A stretch of 64,000 nucleotides of DNA, from contig JANUBW010000011.1 of assembly GCA_024809215.1 (NCBI GenBank), positions 272,543 to 336,542 of the forward strand. The letters are read 5' to 3'. The notes under the pieces were generated by a model. It saw only the letters and a list, made by a program, of their open reading frames with translations, ran no database searches and had not been told where the DNA came from. This document shows, in pieces, positions 44,463 through 53,254 of the stretch. Position 1 is the first letter of the stretch. Each line of letters begins with the position of its first letter. This DNA is from Niastella sp. OAS944. GTDB lineage: Bacteria > Bacteroidota > Bacteroidia > Chitinophagales > Chitinophagaceae. The translations under genes were made by a program, and so were the position numbers.

Positions 44463-46613
44463 ATGATAAAATATGCACTCTTGTTTATTTTAAACTGTTC
44501 GTTTTTGGCCGTTTTGTCGCAAGCCCCTATTGTGCTTCAAACAAAAAACTCGCACCTGGTTTTGACTGTTGGCAACAATCACCGGTTGTACCAATCGTAC
44601 CTGGGCGCGCGGTTAACGAATACTGCTGATATTGAAAAACTATCGGCCGGCCGGGAGGTATATCTTACCGCCGGTATGGAAAACCAGTTTGAACCTGCCA
44701 TCCGAATAGTGCATGCCGATGGCAACCCATCGCTTGAACTGGAATATGTTTCACATAAATCAGAACAAAAAGGCGATGTTTCCTATACAAATATCATATT
44801 GAAAGACCCGGCCTACCCGGTTGAAGTGACCTTACAATACAAGGTATATTTTAATGAAGATGTTATTACCTGTAATAGCATCATTCAGCACCATGAAAAG
44901 AAACCGGTGCGATTAACGCAATATGCATCAGGCATGTTACACTTTAGCGCCGACAATTACTGGTTAACGCAATTTCATGGCGATTGGGCCCGCGAAGTGA
45001 ATTTGGTTGAAGAAAAATTAACCAATGGCATTAAAAGCCTTGAAAGCAAACTGGGCGCACGTGCTAATTTCTACCAAACACCCGCCTTTTTTCTTTCGCT
45101 GAATAACCCGGCTACTGAAACCAGTGGCGAGCTGATTGCCGGCACCCTGGGCTGGACAGGCAATTTTCAATTCACCTTTGAAATAGACCAGCGTAACCAG
45201 CTCCGTGTACGTTCGGGCATCAACCCTTTCGCATCCGACTATACCCTACAACCCAATGAAGTTTTTACCACGCCCGAATTTATTTTCACTTACAGTAACC
45301 AGGGAAAAGGACAAGCCAGCCGCAACCTGCATCGCTGGGCGCGCAACTACGCCGTGCTAGATGGCAAAAGCCCGCGTCTCACATTGTTGAATAACTGGGA
45401 AGCCACCGCTTTTAACTTTAACGAAGCAAAACTGATAGAACTGTTCGATGGCGCCAAACAACTGGGTGTTGATATGTTCCTGCTCGACGATGGCTGGTTT
45501 GGTAATGCATTCCCAAGAGACAGCGATAAAGCCGGCCTGGGCGACTGGCAGGAAAACAAAACCAAATTGCCCAACGGTATTGGTAAACTGGTACAGGAAG
45601 CAACAAACCGCGGTATAAAATTCGGCATCTGGCTTGAACCCGAAATGGTAAACCCCAAGAGTGAACTGTATCAAAAACATCCCGACTGGATCTTACGCCT
45701 TCCCAACCGAACAGAAAACCTGGCGCGCAGCCAATTGATATTAGATCTTGCCAATCCGCAGGTGCAGGATTTTGTGTATTCGATCGTTGATGACATGCTT
45801 ACCAAAAATCCCGGCGTGGCGTATATAAAATGGGATTGCAATCGCAGTATGACGAATGCATACTCTGCTTACCTGAAAGAAAAACAATCGCATTTGTACA
45901 TTGAATATACCCGGAGTTTATATAAAGTGCTTGAAAGACTCAGGGCAAAATACCCGCATCTTCCTATTATGTTATGCTCCGGCGGCGGCGGCCGAACCGA
46001 TTATGGCGCACTTAAATACTTTACCGAATTCTGGCCAAGTGACAATACCGACGGACTGGAACGGGTATTTATTCAATGGGGTTATTCTTACTTCTTTCCG
46101 GCGAACACTATGGCTGCCCATATAACCAGTATGGGTAAAGGCCAGTCGCTTAAATTCAGGACCGATGTAGCCATGGCCGGCAGAATGGGTTATGATATCA
46201 GGGTAAATGAATTTACGCCGCAGGAAATGCAGTTTAGCCAGGAAGCAATTAAAACCTACAAACGCATTAGTGATGTAATATGGTTCGGCGATCTGTATCG
46301 CCTTATTTCACCTTATGATGAACCACGCGCTGTTACTATGTATGTGAATGAAAATAAAAGCAAGGCTATTTTATTCAATTATAATTTGAACATTCGCCGA
46401 AAGGATATTTTCATAAAGGTGCAATTGCAGGGGCTCGATGCGCAGAAGAAATACCGGTTCAAAGAGATCAACCTGTTTCCCGGCACTAAAGTAACCCACC
46501 CCGATAATGATAAAGTATTCACGGGCGAATACCTGATGAATATTGGGCTGAACCTCAACCCCGGAAAGGTAACATCGTTAACAAGCAACGTTTATGAGAT
46601 AACTGAAGAATAA
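44463..46613 (+). CDS. Alpha-galactosidase, GH36
   Basis: 716 residues; signal peptide ends near LSQAP (about 21). The N-terminal beta-supersandwich (about 25-310) leads into a TIM barrel opening with LLNNWEATAFNFNEAKLIELFDG, DMFLLDDGWFG, GIWLEPEMVNP, and the nucleophile Asp in VAYIKWDCNRSM (about 465). CSGGGGRTDYGALKYF and SDNTDGLERV give the acid/base Asp (about 530). It removes terminal alpha-galactose from oligosaccharides in the periplasm. It is followed 6 bp later by the PL5/PL38-like lyase, forming a two-gene plus-strand unit that faces the minus-strand genes on either side. Confidence 0.95.
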   Translation: MIKYALLFILNCSFLAVLSQAPIVLQTKNSHLVLTVGNNHRLYQSYLGARLTNTADIEKLSAGREVYLTAGMENQFEPAIRIVHADGNPSLELEYVSHKSEQKGDVSYTNIILKDPAYPVEVTLQYKVYFNEDVITCNSIIQHHEKKPVRLTQYASGMLHFSADNYWLTQFHGDWAREVNLVEEKLTNGIKSLESKLGARANFYQTPAFFLSLNNPATETSGELIAGTLGWTGNFQFTFEIDQRNQLRVRSGINPFASDYTLQPNEVFTTPEFIFTYSNQGKGQASRNLHRWARNYAVLDGKSPRLTLLNNWEATAFNFNEAKLIELFDGAKQLGVDMFLLDDGWFGNAFPRDSDKAGLGDWQENKTKLPNGIGKLVQEATNRGIKFGIWLEPEMVNPKSELYQKHPDWILRLPNRTENLARSQLILDLANPQVQDFVYSIVDDMLTKNPGVAYIKWDCNRSMTNAYSAYLKEKQSHLYIEYTRSLYKVLERLRAKYPHLPIMLCSGGGGRTDYGALKYFTEFWPSDNTDGLERVFIQWGYSYFFPANTMAAHITSMGKGQSLKFRTDVAMAGRMGYDIRVNEFTPQEMQFSQEAIKTYKRISDVIWFGDLYRLISPYDEPRAVTMYVNENKSKAILFNYNLNIRRKDIFIKVQLQGLDAQKKYRFKEINLFPGTKVTHPDNDKVFTGEYLMNIGLNLNPGKVTSLTSNVYEITEE

Positions 46614-46619
46614 TCACAT

Positions 46620-47819
46620 ATGAAAAATTCATTATTACGTGCGGCATTCCTTTTTATTTTTATTATTATTTGTAGCAGCGCTTCAGCACAAACATCGCGT
46701 ATGTTATTAATGGACGCGGGACGATTGGCAGTTATAAAAGAAAAGATACAACAACATGATGCAACAACCCTTGCACTGGTAAAAGCATTACGAAAACAGG
46801 CCGATGAATTACTAAATAAGAAACCGGTATCGGTAACAGACAAAGCCTTTACACCAGTCAGTGGCGATAAACACGATTATATGAGCCAGGCCCCCTATTT
46901 CTGGTACGACAGTACCAAACCTAATGGCCTGCCATATATGCGAAAAGATGGTGTTCGGAATCCTGAGATCAATAAAATAACCGATCACCGCTGTTTAAAT
47001 GAACTGGACAATGCCTGCAGAATATTAGCCCTTGCCTGGTTTTGTACAGGTGAAAAGAAATATGCAGCCAAAGCAACTGCCCTCTTACATTATTGGTTCA
47101 TTAACGAAGCCACTAAAATGAATCCTAACTTAAATTATGCCCAGGCAATTCCGGGTATTAACAATGGCAGAGGCATTGGTATTATTGAAACCATAGCATT
47201 AACAGGCATAGCCGATGCTGTAGTTCTTTTAAAAGGCGCTAATACTTTAACTGAGAAAGACAACAACTCAATTCAACAATGGTATACCCAATACCTCAAC
47301 TGGATGCTGACCAGTAAGAATGGCAATGAAGAACACGCCGCTAAAAACAATCATGGCACCTGGTTTTATGTGCAGGCAATTGATTTTGCATTATTCACCG
47401 GCAATAATGCAAAAGCTAAAGAGCTCATTGATGAAGCTAAAAAAAGAATGGATTCGCAGATCAATAAGGAAGGTAAAATGCAACTGGAGCTCGACCGCAC
47501 CAACGGGCTTGGATATAGCACGTTTAACCTGCAGGCCTGGTTTAAGGTAGCAACGCTGGCACAGCTAACCGGCACTAACTTATGGCAATATGTAAACCAG
47601 CAGGGCGCCGGCATTCGTACCGCATTGGATTGGCTCACCCCTTACGCACTGGGTCAAAAAACCTGGACTTACCAGCAAATAGGTGAATACAAAAAGAATA
47701 ATATCTATACGCTGTTGTTACAGGCTGCCGTTGCTTATAACGATCCAAAGTATACTGCATTGGCAAAGCAACTGGATAATGAAGTTGATGATACGCTGAT
47801 AGACCTTTTATATAATTAG
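46620..47819 (+). CDS. Alginate-lyase-fold polysaccharide lyase (PL5/PL38-like), second copy
   Basis: 399 residues with a signal peptide (MKNSLLRAAFLFIFIIICSSASAQ). Family segments: PYFWYDSTKPNGLPYMRKDGVRNPE, TKMNPNLNYAQAIPGINNGRGIGIIETIAL and AAKNNHGTWFYVQAIDF, the Asn-Asn-His region. It is paralogous to 28597-29778 but on the opposite strand and coupled to GH36. It eliminates a uronic acid linkage, with products for GH88/GH105. Convergent with the TPR gene: only 5 bp lie between the stops, and the palindrome AATTAGA-AGA-TCTAATT spans the junction. Confidence 0.85.
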   Translation: MKNSLLRAAFLFIFIIICSSASAQTSRMLLMDAGRLAVIKEKIQQHDATTLALVKALRKQADELLNKKPVSVTDKAFTPVSGDKHDYMSQAPYFWYDSTKPNGLPYMRKDGVRNPEINKITDHRCLNELDNACRILALAWFCTGEKKYAAKATALLHYWFINEATKMNPNLNYAQAIPGINNGRGIGIIETIALTGIADAVVLLKGANTLTEKDNNSIQQWYTQYLNWMLTSKNGNEEHAAKNNHGTWFYVQAIDFALFTGNNAKAKELIDEAKKRMDSQINKEGKMQLELDRTNGLGYSTFNLQAWFKVATLAQLTGTNLWQYVNQQGAGIRTALDWLTPYALGQKTWTYQQIGEYKKNNIYTLLLQAAVAYNDPKYTALAKQLDNEVDDTLIDLLYN

Positions 47820-47824
47820 AAGAT

Positions 47825-48718
47825 CTAATTCTTTAACTCTTTCAATTTCTTAGCGGCTTCGCTTTTGGCGTTTTGGTCGCCATGTTTAGCGGTGAGTTCA
47901 AAATACCTGATGGCATTTGATCTATCGCCTTTACGTTCATACATGGTGGCGATGTTGTTGAGCACAATAGCATCCTGCGGCATTATCTTTTCGGCTTTTA
48001 ATAAAGCTTCCAGCGCTTTGTCGTAATTGCCCTGCAAGCCATAAGTGATGGCAAGGTTAGAAAGGCTTTCAACATGGCGGGGATAATATTTTAATACAGC
48101 CTGTGCAATACGGCGCATGCGGGTAAGCTGATCATCGCCAACGTTATACAACTGTACCACATAACTTTGAATATTGCCCAACATGAATTTTTCAGGGGCA
48201 TCCAACTTTTGGTGGGCCGTCCATTGCCAGTTATTCTTTAACTTATTGGCAACTTCAATGGTGTTTATGATCTCTTTGGTGAAGGCTTCATAATTTTCAA
48301 GCTGGCCAAGCGCGTAGATCTTTCCAAAACGCATATCTAACCGGGCTGGCCAGGCGCTAATGCCCGAGTCTATGCTTTTAAAGGCTTTTTTAAGGAGGGA
48401 TTGATCGTATTCAACCTGATCGCCCAGGTAACCTACTGTTTCTGCGCCCGTGCTGTCTTTTACTTCAAACGCTGAGGATTTATCAGCATCATTTGTAAAT
48501 TGAACGATCTCTTTACGGCTGGCTAAAAAATAGTAATTGAACCGGGCAATAAATAATTCAGCGTCTTTGGGACTGGTTTGCTGCCATTTATAGAGTAATT
48601 GCCGTTGTGCGGCGGTATCATTTTCTTCTAAAACCTTATCAAAATCTGCTTTATAACCTTGTGCAAATGATTGACCGGCAATCAATAGCACAAAAAACGC
48701 GGGTAAAATTCTAAACAT
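47825..48718 (-). CDS. Secreted tetratricopeptide-repeat protein
   Basis: 297 residues; signal peptide MFRILPAFFVLLIAGQSFAQG. The C-terminal 90 residues hold at least two TPR units (VESLSNLAITYGLQGNYDKALEALLKAE and AIVLNNIATMYERKGDRSNAIRYFELTAKHGD). The N-terminal half is helical and without a recognised domain (WQQTSPKDAELFIARFNYYFLAS). It is probably a periplasmic or surface protein-interaction scaffold. Role unknown. A -7-like TAGATTTG box lies about 20 bp upstream. It is a stand-alone gene with no obvious link to the glycan genes. Confidence 0.8.
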   Translation of the reverse strand: MFRILPAFFVLLIAGQSFAQGYKADFDKVLEENDTAAQRQLLYKWQQTSPKDAELFIARFNYYFLASRKEIVQFTNDADKSSAFEVKDSTGAETVGYLGDQVEYDQSLLKKAFKSIDSGISAWPARLDMRFGKIYALGQLENYEAFTKEIINTIEVANKLKNNWQWTAHQKLDAPEKFMLGNIQSYVVQLYNVGDDQLTRMRRIAQAVLKYYPRHVESLSNLAITYGLQGNYDKALEALLKAEKIMPQDAIVLNNIATMYERKGDRSNAIRYFELTAKHGDQNAKSEAAKKLKELKN

Positions 48719-48822
48719 TTAGGGTTGTTGGGTAAGCCAAATCTACAAATCGCGCTTAAATAAAGAGATTAATTTTTACCAATGGGTGGGGATTGTCGAT
48801 GAAGTTACATGTTATGCGGCCA

Positions 48823-49140
48823 GGAGTCGCACTTACGTGGCCACATGTCACACTTGTGCGCGCAAGTATTGCACTTTGGGGACAAGTGTCACACTTTGGA
48901 GAGAAAGTGTTGCACTTTAGTGGGAAAGTGTCACACTTTGGTAGGCAAGTGTTACACTTTGGAGTGAAAGTGTCGCACTGTGGTAAGAAAGTGTCACACT
49001 TTAGAGCGCAAGTGTTGCACTTTGGTGGGCAAGTGTTACACTTTGGAGTGAAAGTGTTGCACTTTGGTAAGAAAGTGTCACACCTTAGAGCGCAAGTGTT
49101 GCACTTTGGTGGGAAAGTGTCACACTTTGGGGGAAAGTGC
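48823..49140. repeat. 21-bp tandem array of dyad units (about 14 copies)
   Basis: From 48884 the unit AAGTGTYRCACTTTGGnrrgn repeats every 21 bp (48884, 48905, 48926, ... 49115), with more degenerate units back to about 48823. Each unit contains a small inverted repeat AAGTG-nnn-CACTT (centre TCA, TTG, TTA or TCG). Both strands are open in one frame across the array (cysteine-rich KCNTFxP heptads on minus; VSHFGxK heptads on plus) simply because the period is a multiple of three and contains no stop. No spacer-like unique segments are present, so it is not a CRISPR. It lies between the TPR and DUF5063-like genes. Confidence 0.85.
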
Positions 49141-49195
49141 CGCAGCAAACCTCCAAAGTTGTACTGCAAAGCATTCCGGTGTTACAGTGGTAAAA

Positions 49196-49732
49196 TTACC
49201 TCCCCTTCTGAAGAAAGTAATGAATGGCGCAAATAGCATTAGCACAATGTCCGCTCCAATGGGTATCGAAGTTCCATTTAAAATCCCACACTGCATTCTG
49301 CTTGGCATCTGACGATTTATGCCCATATAACAAGAGGGAATTCTTAAGATACTTATATATGGCGCCGAGGTCTTCGTACAGATCGCCATATACAATGCCG
49401 GTATCTTTTTTCTTTGCCGTAGGATCGAATACGTACCAATAATAACGGTAGTCCCATAAACGATCGGCAATAAAGTGAAGTGATTTTTGAAACTCCTGTT
49501 CATCCAGCTTTATCTCAAACTTCTTATCGCTTTTTTCTTCCATCAATATCATACAGTTGCCCAGGTTATACAGGCTCAGCAAATGATTTTGTGAAAGAAG
49601 GATAAACTGTCGTGGTGTTTCCGCTTCGTGAGATTCAATGAAGGAACAATACTTTCGCGCAGCATCGATGAAGCTGGTGAACTCGTTTGTTGCAATAATT
49701 TTCGATACTAATATCTTATCAGATAGTGGCAA
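49196..49732 (-). CDS. DUF5063-like protein
   Basis: 178 residues, predicted all-helical and cytoplasmic. It matches my memory of the DUF5063 pattern: an N-terminal helical part with ARKYCSFIESHE and LLSLYNLGN, then DIVYGDLYEDLGAIYKYLKN-like sequence (here GIVYGDLYEDLGAIYKYLKN, about 115-134) and a terminal WDFKWNFDTHWSGHCANAICAIHYF segment. Function is unknown. It has no signal peptide and no partner gene nearby; the 21-bp array lies directly downstream of its stop. Confidence 0.75.
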   Translation of the reverse strand: MPLSDKILVSKIIATNEFTSFIDAARKYCSFIESHEAETPRQFILLSQNHLLSLYNLGNCMILMEEKSDKKFEIKLDEQEFQKSLHFIADRLWDYRYYWYVFDPTAKKKDTGIVYGDLYEDLGAIYKYLKNSLLLYGHKSSDAKQNAVWDFKWNFDTHWSGHCANAICAIHYFLQKGR

Positions 49733-49933
49733 AGTGTTCTCAATAGCGGTTATTGAATAATGGTTGCTATTGAAGTATCCAAAAATGATGCCTATTTATT
49801 GTACCTGTAACACTAAAAGCAAGGCCACTATTGTTTCTCAATTCACTACTCATTGTTTCAAACGCACATAAGTATATTTAGCGGCCTTACTTTAGTTAAC
49901 ATACTAACCAGCACAGTAATTTTACTGTAAGCT

Positions 49934-51979
49934 TTAAAGCTGTATAGCCTGGGTTGAACCTTCTTTTATCACCATCTTTTTCTCTTTTCCATCCTTTTTT
50001 ATGGTGATAGCCAGCTTACCTGCTCCTGCCCTGCTTACTATTATATCAAACACATTCCCAAATGCGTGCATATTACGTAGGGTCATCTGGTCCCAGCCAT
50101 TGGGCAGCCTGGGTGTGCAATTGAAACTGTTGAAACCGGTAGCCCTGATCCCAAACAACCCTTCAGTATATATTCTGCAATACAAACCACTCTCGGCCGA
50201 TAAATGCCGTTGGTTACCTTCGGGGTATGCTTCTACTGCATAAGGCACATGTTCACCCAACAACCGCCTTTGCGAATAGTAGCGTAAGAAGGTCATTGCT
50301 TTTTCAGTTTCACCGGCAGCCAGTACACCACGCAATGCATATAAGGTTGAACGGTCCCAAAAGGTTGTATTGCCGGCAAGCGAAGCCAGCCCGTCTGCCG
50401 TCCATAAACGTGGTGAGAACAGGGCAGCAATAGTGCCTTCTTTTCTATCGAAAATATCAACGATCAATGGTGAACAGATCCAGGCGCGCAGGGTATCGTT
50501 GCCTTCATAATAACGATAGGTTTTAAAACCTTCTACAGTGGCGCCAAAGAACTTTTCAATATTTGCTCTCATTGTTTGTGCGTCCTTTGTATACTTATCT
50601 GTTTGTGCTTTGGGAACAGCCAGCAATTTACCCAACATGGCTGCTGATTTCAATGCATCATAATACAGAACGCTGGTATTTAAATTGGCTTTACCCGCGG
50701 GGAAGCGGCCTTCCAGCTCATCGCTGTTACTGGCCACAACACCATTTGCATCGAGCTTTTTGTTTAAATATTCAAGGCACCATTCAATAAGCGGCCATAA
50801 TACTTTGGCTGAATCTTTATTACCATAGGTCAATGCATAACGGGCAGCGCCATAGGCTATCATGGCCATATCGCCACGGTCTTTGGCGCCATGCCAGGTA
50901 GCATCGCCCTCTGCAATGATAGAACTGGGAATGGGTTTATATTCACCATTCATATACCGCGCAAACCAGCGGTACGCATTCATGGCCGATCTGTTTCCCG
51001 TTTCATCGCCCAGCATGGCAAAGAATGGATTAATATATTCAGCCTGATCGTTGGCCCAAATAGCTGCATAATAACGTAAACCACCGGGGCCATGTAAATA
51101 ACCGCCCTTTGTTTTATAAATACTTTCCGTTGCCCTCATTTTCGCAAAAGCAAAGGCAGTATTGAGTATTGGATCGGGTGTTTCCAATTGCATCAGTGAT
51201 AAAATACCGTTCAATCTTTGTTGCCGGGTGTTTAACTCCCCATTCACATCCACGGTTGCCAGCGGATTGTTTTTGTTGATGGCCTGGTACAGAATAGCAA
51301 ACTGTACCGAATCGCCCGGTGCTACAGTTTTCAATCCTTCATTTACGGTGCTAACCACAAAGCTGTGTTGCACGGGCGTAGTACGTTCTGCAGCCGGTTT
51401 TACTTCGCGATACAGGTACTCCATTTCAATTTTAACTGGCTGTTTGCCTGTATTGATGAATACCCATTTTTCAATAGCCACCGGCTTATCCGTAGAAGGG
51501 AACAGCGTACGTTGTAATGTAACATTGCCATCTTTCCCCAACTCGCTGTTTATTTGTAAAACGCCCTTTTGTTTAATGCTGATCACTTTCTCCTGCATAT
51601 CGGGCGCCACAGCTGCATTGTATACGCCGGTCTTTAACAATTTATCGTTGATGAGAAACCTGGGCAATTCACCATCGGTAACATTGTACATCATACTGGC
51701 AATGGTGCGCACAGGTAATAACCTAAAGGTGGGGAACACCATAGTGCGATCTAGTGTTGCCTGCCCTTTTTCATTTACTCCATACTGCACCCATAACGAT
51801 ATTTTTTCGCCGCTCATTTCCAAATGATCGTTATGCGGTACGCGATTATCTATCGCCCATTCGATACTACCATCGGGTTGTATCTTCCAGCGGTCTTGTT
51901 GGGCTGGCAATGATGTACCCTGCGCGTATACTTCAGCGGCAATGCAACAAGTTAATACTAGTAATAATTTATTTTTCAT
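49934..51979 (-). CDS. Secreted (alpha/alpha)6 six-hairpin glycosidase, family not assigned
   Basis: 681 residues with a signal peptide (MKNKLLLVLTCCIAAEVYAQG). An N-terminal beta-sandwich (about 30-270) is followed by an (alpha/alpha)6 toroid with YYAAIWANDQAEYINPFFAML (about 305-325), GDATWHGAKDRGDMAMIAYG, VASNSDELEGRFPAGKANLNTSVLYY and a C-terminal beta domain. The overall shape is that of six-hairpin glycosidases (GH78, GH94, GH15-like), with acidic candidates in WANDQAE and NSDELEGRF. I cannot name the CAZy family. It follows GH105 in the second polysaccharide locus, after a hairpin repeat, and probably trims side chains of the same glycan. Confidence 0.75.
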   Translation of the reverse strand: MKNKLLLVLTCCIAAEVYAQGTSLPAQQDRWKIQPDGSIEWAIDNRVPHNDHLEMSGEKISLWVQYGVNEKGQATLDRTMVFPTFRLLPVRTIASMMYNVTDGELPRFLINDKLLKTGVYNAAVAPDMQEKVISIKQKGVLQINSELGKDGNVTLQRTLFPSTDKPVAIEKWVFINTGKQPVKIEMEYLYREVKPAAERTTPVQHSFVVSTVNEGLKTVAPGDSVQFAILYQAINKNNPLATVDVNGELNTRQQRLNGILSLMQLETPDPILNTAFAFAKMRATESIYKTKGGYLHGPGGLRYYAAIWANDQAEYINPFFAMLGDETGNRSAMNAYRWFARYMNGEYKPIPSSIIAEGDATWHGAKDRGDMAMIAYGAARYALTYGNKDSAKVLWPLIEWCLEYLNKKLDANGVVASNSDELEGRFPAGKANLNTSVLYYDALKSAAMLGKLLAVPKAQTDKYTKDAQTMRANIEKFFGATVEGFKTYRYYEGNDTLRAWICSPLIVDIFDRKEGTIAALFSPRLWTADGLASLAGNTTFWDRSTLYALRGVLAAGETEKAMTFLRYYSQRRLLGEHVPYAVEAYPEGNQRHLSAESGLYCRIYTEGLFGIRATGFNSFNCTPRLPNGWDQMTLRNMHAFGNVFDIIVSRAGAGKLAITIKKDGKEKKMVIKEGSTQAIQL

Positions 51980-51993
51980 AAAAAGCTTTTGGC

Positions 51994-52034
51994 TCCCTCC
52001 CCAACCCCTCTCCGCCAGCTGGCGGAGGAGGGCC
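51994..52034. repeat. Third copy of the TCCGCCAGCTGGCGGA hairpin
   Basis: CCCCTC then the palindrome TCCGCCAGCTGGCGGA (52011-52026) then GGAGGG, preceded by CCCTCCCCAA. This is nearly the same context as the 29822-29850 copy. It occupies the 83-bp gap between the GH105 stop and the six-hairpin glycosidase start. Confidence 0.7.
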
Positions 52035-52062
52035 TTCTTTGCTAATAATCTTTTAAATTATT

Positions 52063-53208
52063 TTATCTCAACCACGCAGTAGCGCACCATAAAATAGGAG
52101 CCTGTCCATGCAGATCACCGGTAAGGCGTTTGCGGTCGATGTAGTACTGGCGGTCGTTCTTTTTATTGGTGCCTTCACATACTTCGCGCACATCGTTATT
52201 TTCATTGATGTAGGTTACCAATGCCAGCCAGCCTTTACGGGCTGCAGCACCATAAGTTGCAGCATCGAGCCAGCCATTCTTTACACCCGTGATCATGGCA
52301 AAGGTGAACATACCCGTGCAGCTTGTTTCAGCCCATGATCCTTCGTCATCTATCAACTGACGCCACATACCGCTTTCGGCCTGGTATTTCAGTAATGAAG
52401 CCATCATGATTTTATAACCTTTCATTATACGTTCGCGATTAGGATTATTTTTTGGCAGCGAGCGAAGCAGTTCGGCCATACCTACAGCCATCCAGCCATC
52501 GCCGCGACCCCAGAAGTAAGGCACATCTGGTGCATGGTAAAACAATCCGTTGGGCTTTTGCAGCGAGTCGAGGTACAGCACCATTTCCTTTGCAGCACGT
52601 TCAATATATTTTTTCTTGCCTGTGGCCCGGTAAGCCTGTGATTGTACGGCCGTGATCATAAACATATCATCTATCCACATACGGGTTTGCCAGGTATAAC
52701 CTTTATTATAAAACTCATGCGACTCTGGTTTTACGCGTGGCCCTTCGGGTGGGCCCCATTGTTTATCAGCAATACGCTGCCCTACTTTAAGGTAACGTTT
52801 GTCTTTTGTTTGCATGTACAATTCCAGTGGTACAGAACCAAAAACAGTGTAATCAACGTGGTCGGGTGTTGGGATCAAAGTATCCTGCGCCCCCAACAAT
52901 GGTTCAAAACGCTGCGCCAGTTTTTGGGTAAGATCTTTGTCGTTTGTTTGTTTGGCAAAGGTGAGTGCGCCATACCACGTGCAGGTTTCGGGATAGGTAA
53001 TCACTTTCGGTGGTGTTGACCGGCCGAAATTGGTATGCGGGGTTGCTACAAAATGTTCCGCTATTCGTTTACCAACTTCCTGCGGCGATGTTCCTACCGG
53101 CCAGCTTTCACCTTGTGCGTTGCCTTCCTTTGATTGCGCTTCGCAAATAATGGGCTGCATTTGCATTATGCCAATTCCCAGTATTAAGCATTTAATCGTT
53201 CTGTTCAT
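52063..53208 (-). CDS. Unsaturated rhamnogalacturonyl/glucuronyl hydrolase, GH105
   Basis: 381 residues; signal peptide ends at ICEAQS (about 25). (alpha/alpha)6 barrel with TWYGALTFAKQT, TWQTRMWIDDMFMITAVQSQAY (catalytic Asp region about 172-180) and the hallmark HAPDVPYFWGRGDGWMAVGMAELL (about 228-250), then ETSCTGMFTFAMITG. It hydrolyses delta-4,5-unsaturated uronic acid from lyase products, classically galacturonate-rhamnose disaccharide, with glucuronate-accepting members also known. With the GH29 gene 46 bp upstream and the GH28-like gene beyond the SusCD pair, it fits uronate-backbone breakdown in the second locus. Probably periplasmic. Confidence 0.92.
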   Translation of the reverse strand: MNRTIKCLILGIGIMQMQPIICEAQSKEGNAQGESWPVGTSPQEVGKRIAEHFVATPHTNFGRSTPPKVITYPETCTWYGALTFAKQTNDKDLTQKLAQRFEPLLGAQDTLIPTPDHVDYTVFGSVPLELYMQTKDKRYLKVGQRIADKQWGPPEGPRVKPESHEFYNKGYTWQTRMWIDDMFMITAVQSQAYRATGKKKYIERAAKEMVLYLDSLQKPNGLFYHAPDVPYFWGRGDGWMAVGMAELLRSLPKNNPNRERIMKGYKIMMASLLKYQAESGMWRQLIDDEGSWAETSCTGMFTFAMITGVKNGWLDAATYGAAARKGWLALVTYINENNDVREVCEGTNKKNDRQYYIDRKRLTGDLHGQAPILWCATAWLR

Positions 53209-53254
53209 GTGTCTATGTTATTTTATATACAGTAAGTTCAGTTTGCCTATAAAT

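Noticed and set aside
48823..49140. CRISPR array
   Set aside because: Units are contiguous 21-bp repeats with no unique spacers, and no cas genes are nearby.
48756..49236. Two overlapping repeat-encoded proteins (137 residues minus, 147 residues plus)
   Set aside because: Both frames are open only because the 21-bp period contains no stop; no start context, signal or flanking non-repeat domain supports either. Kept as a repeat, with the coding option stated as a finding.
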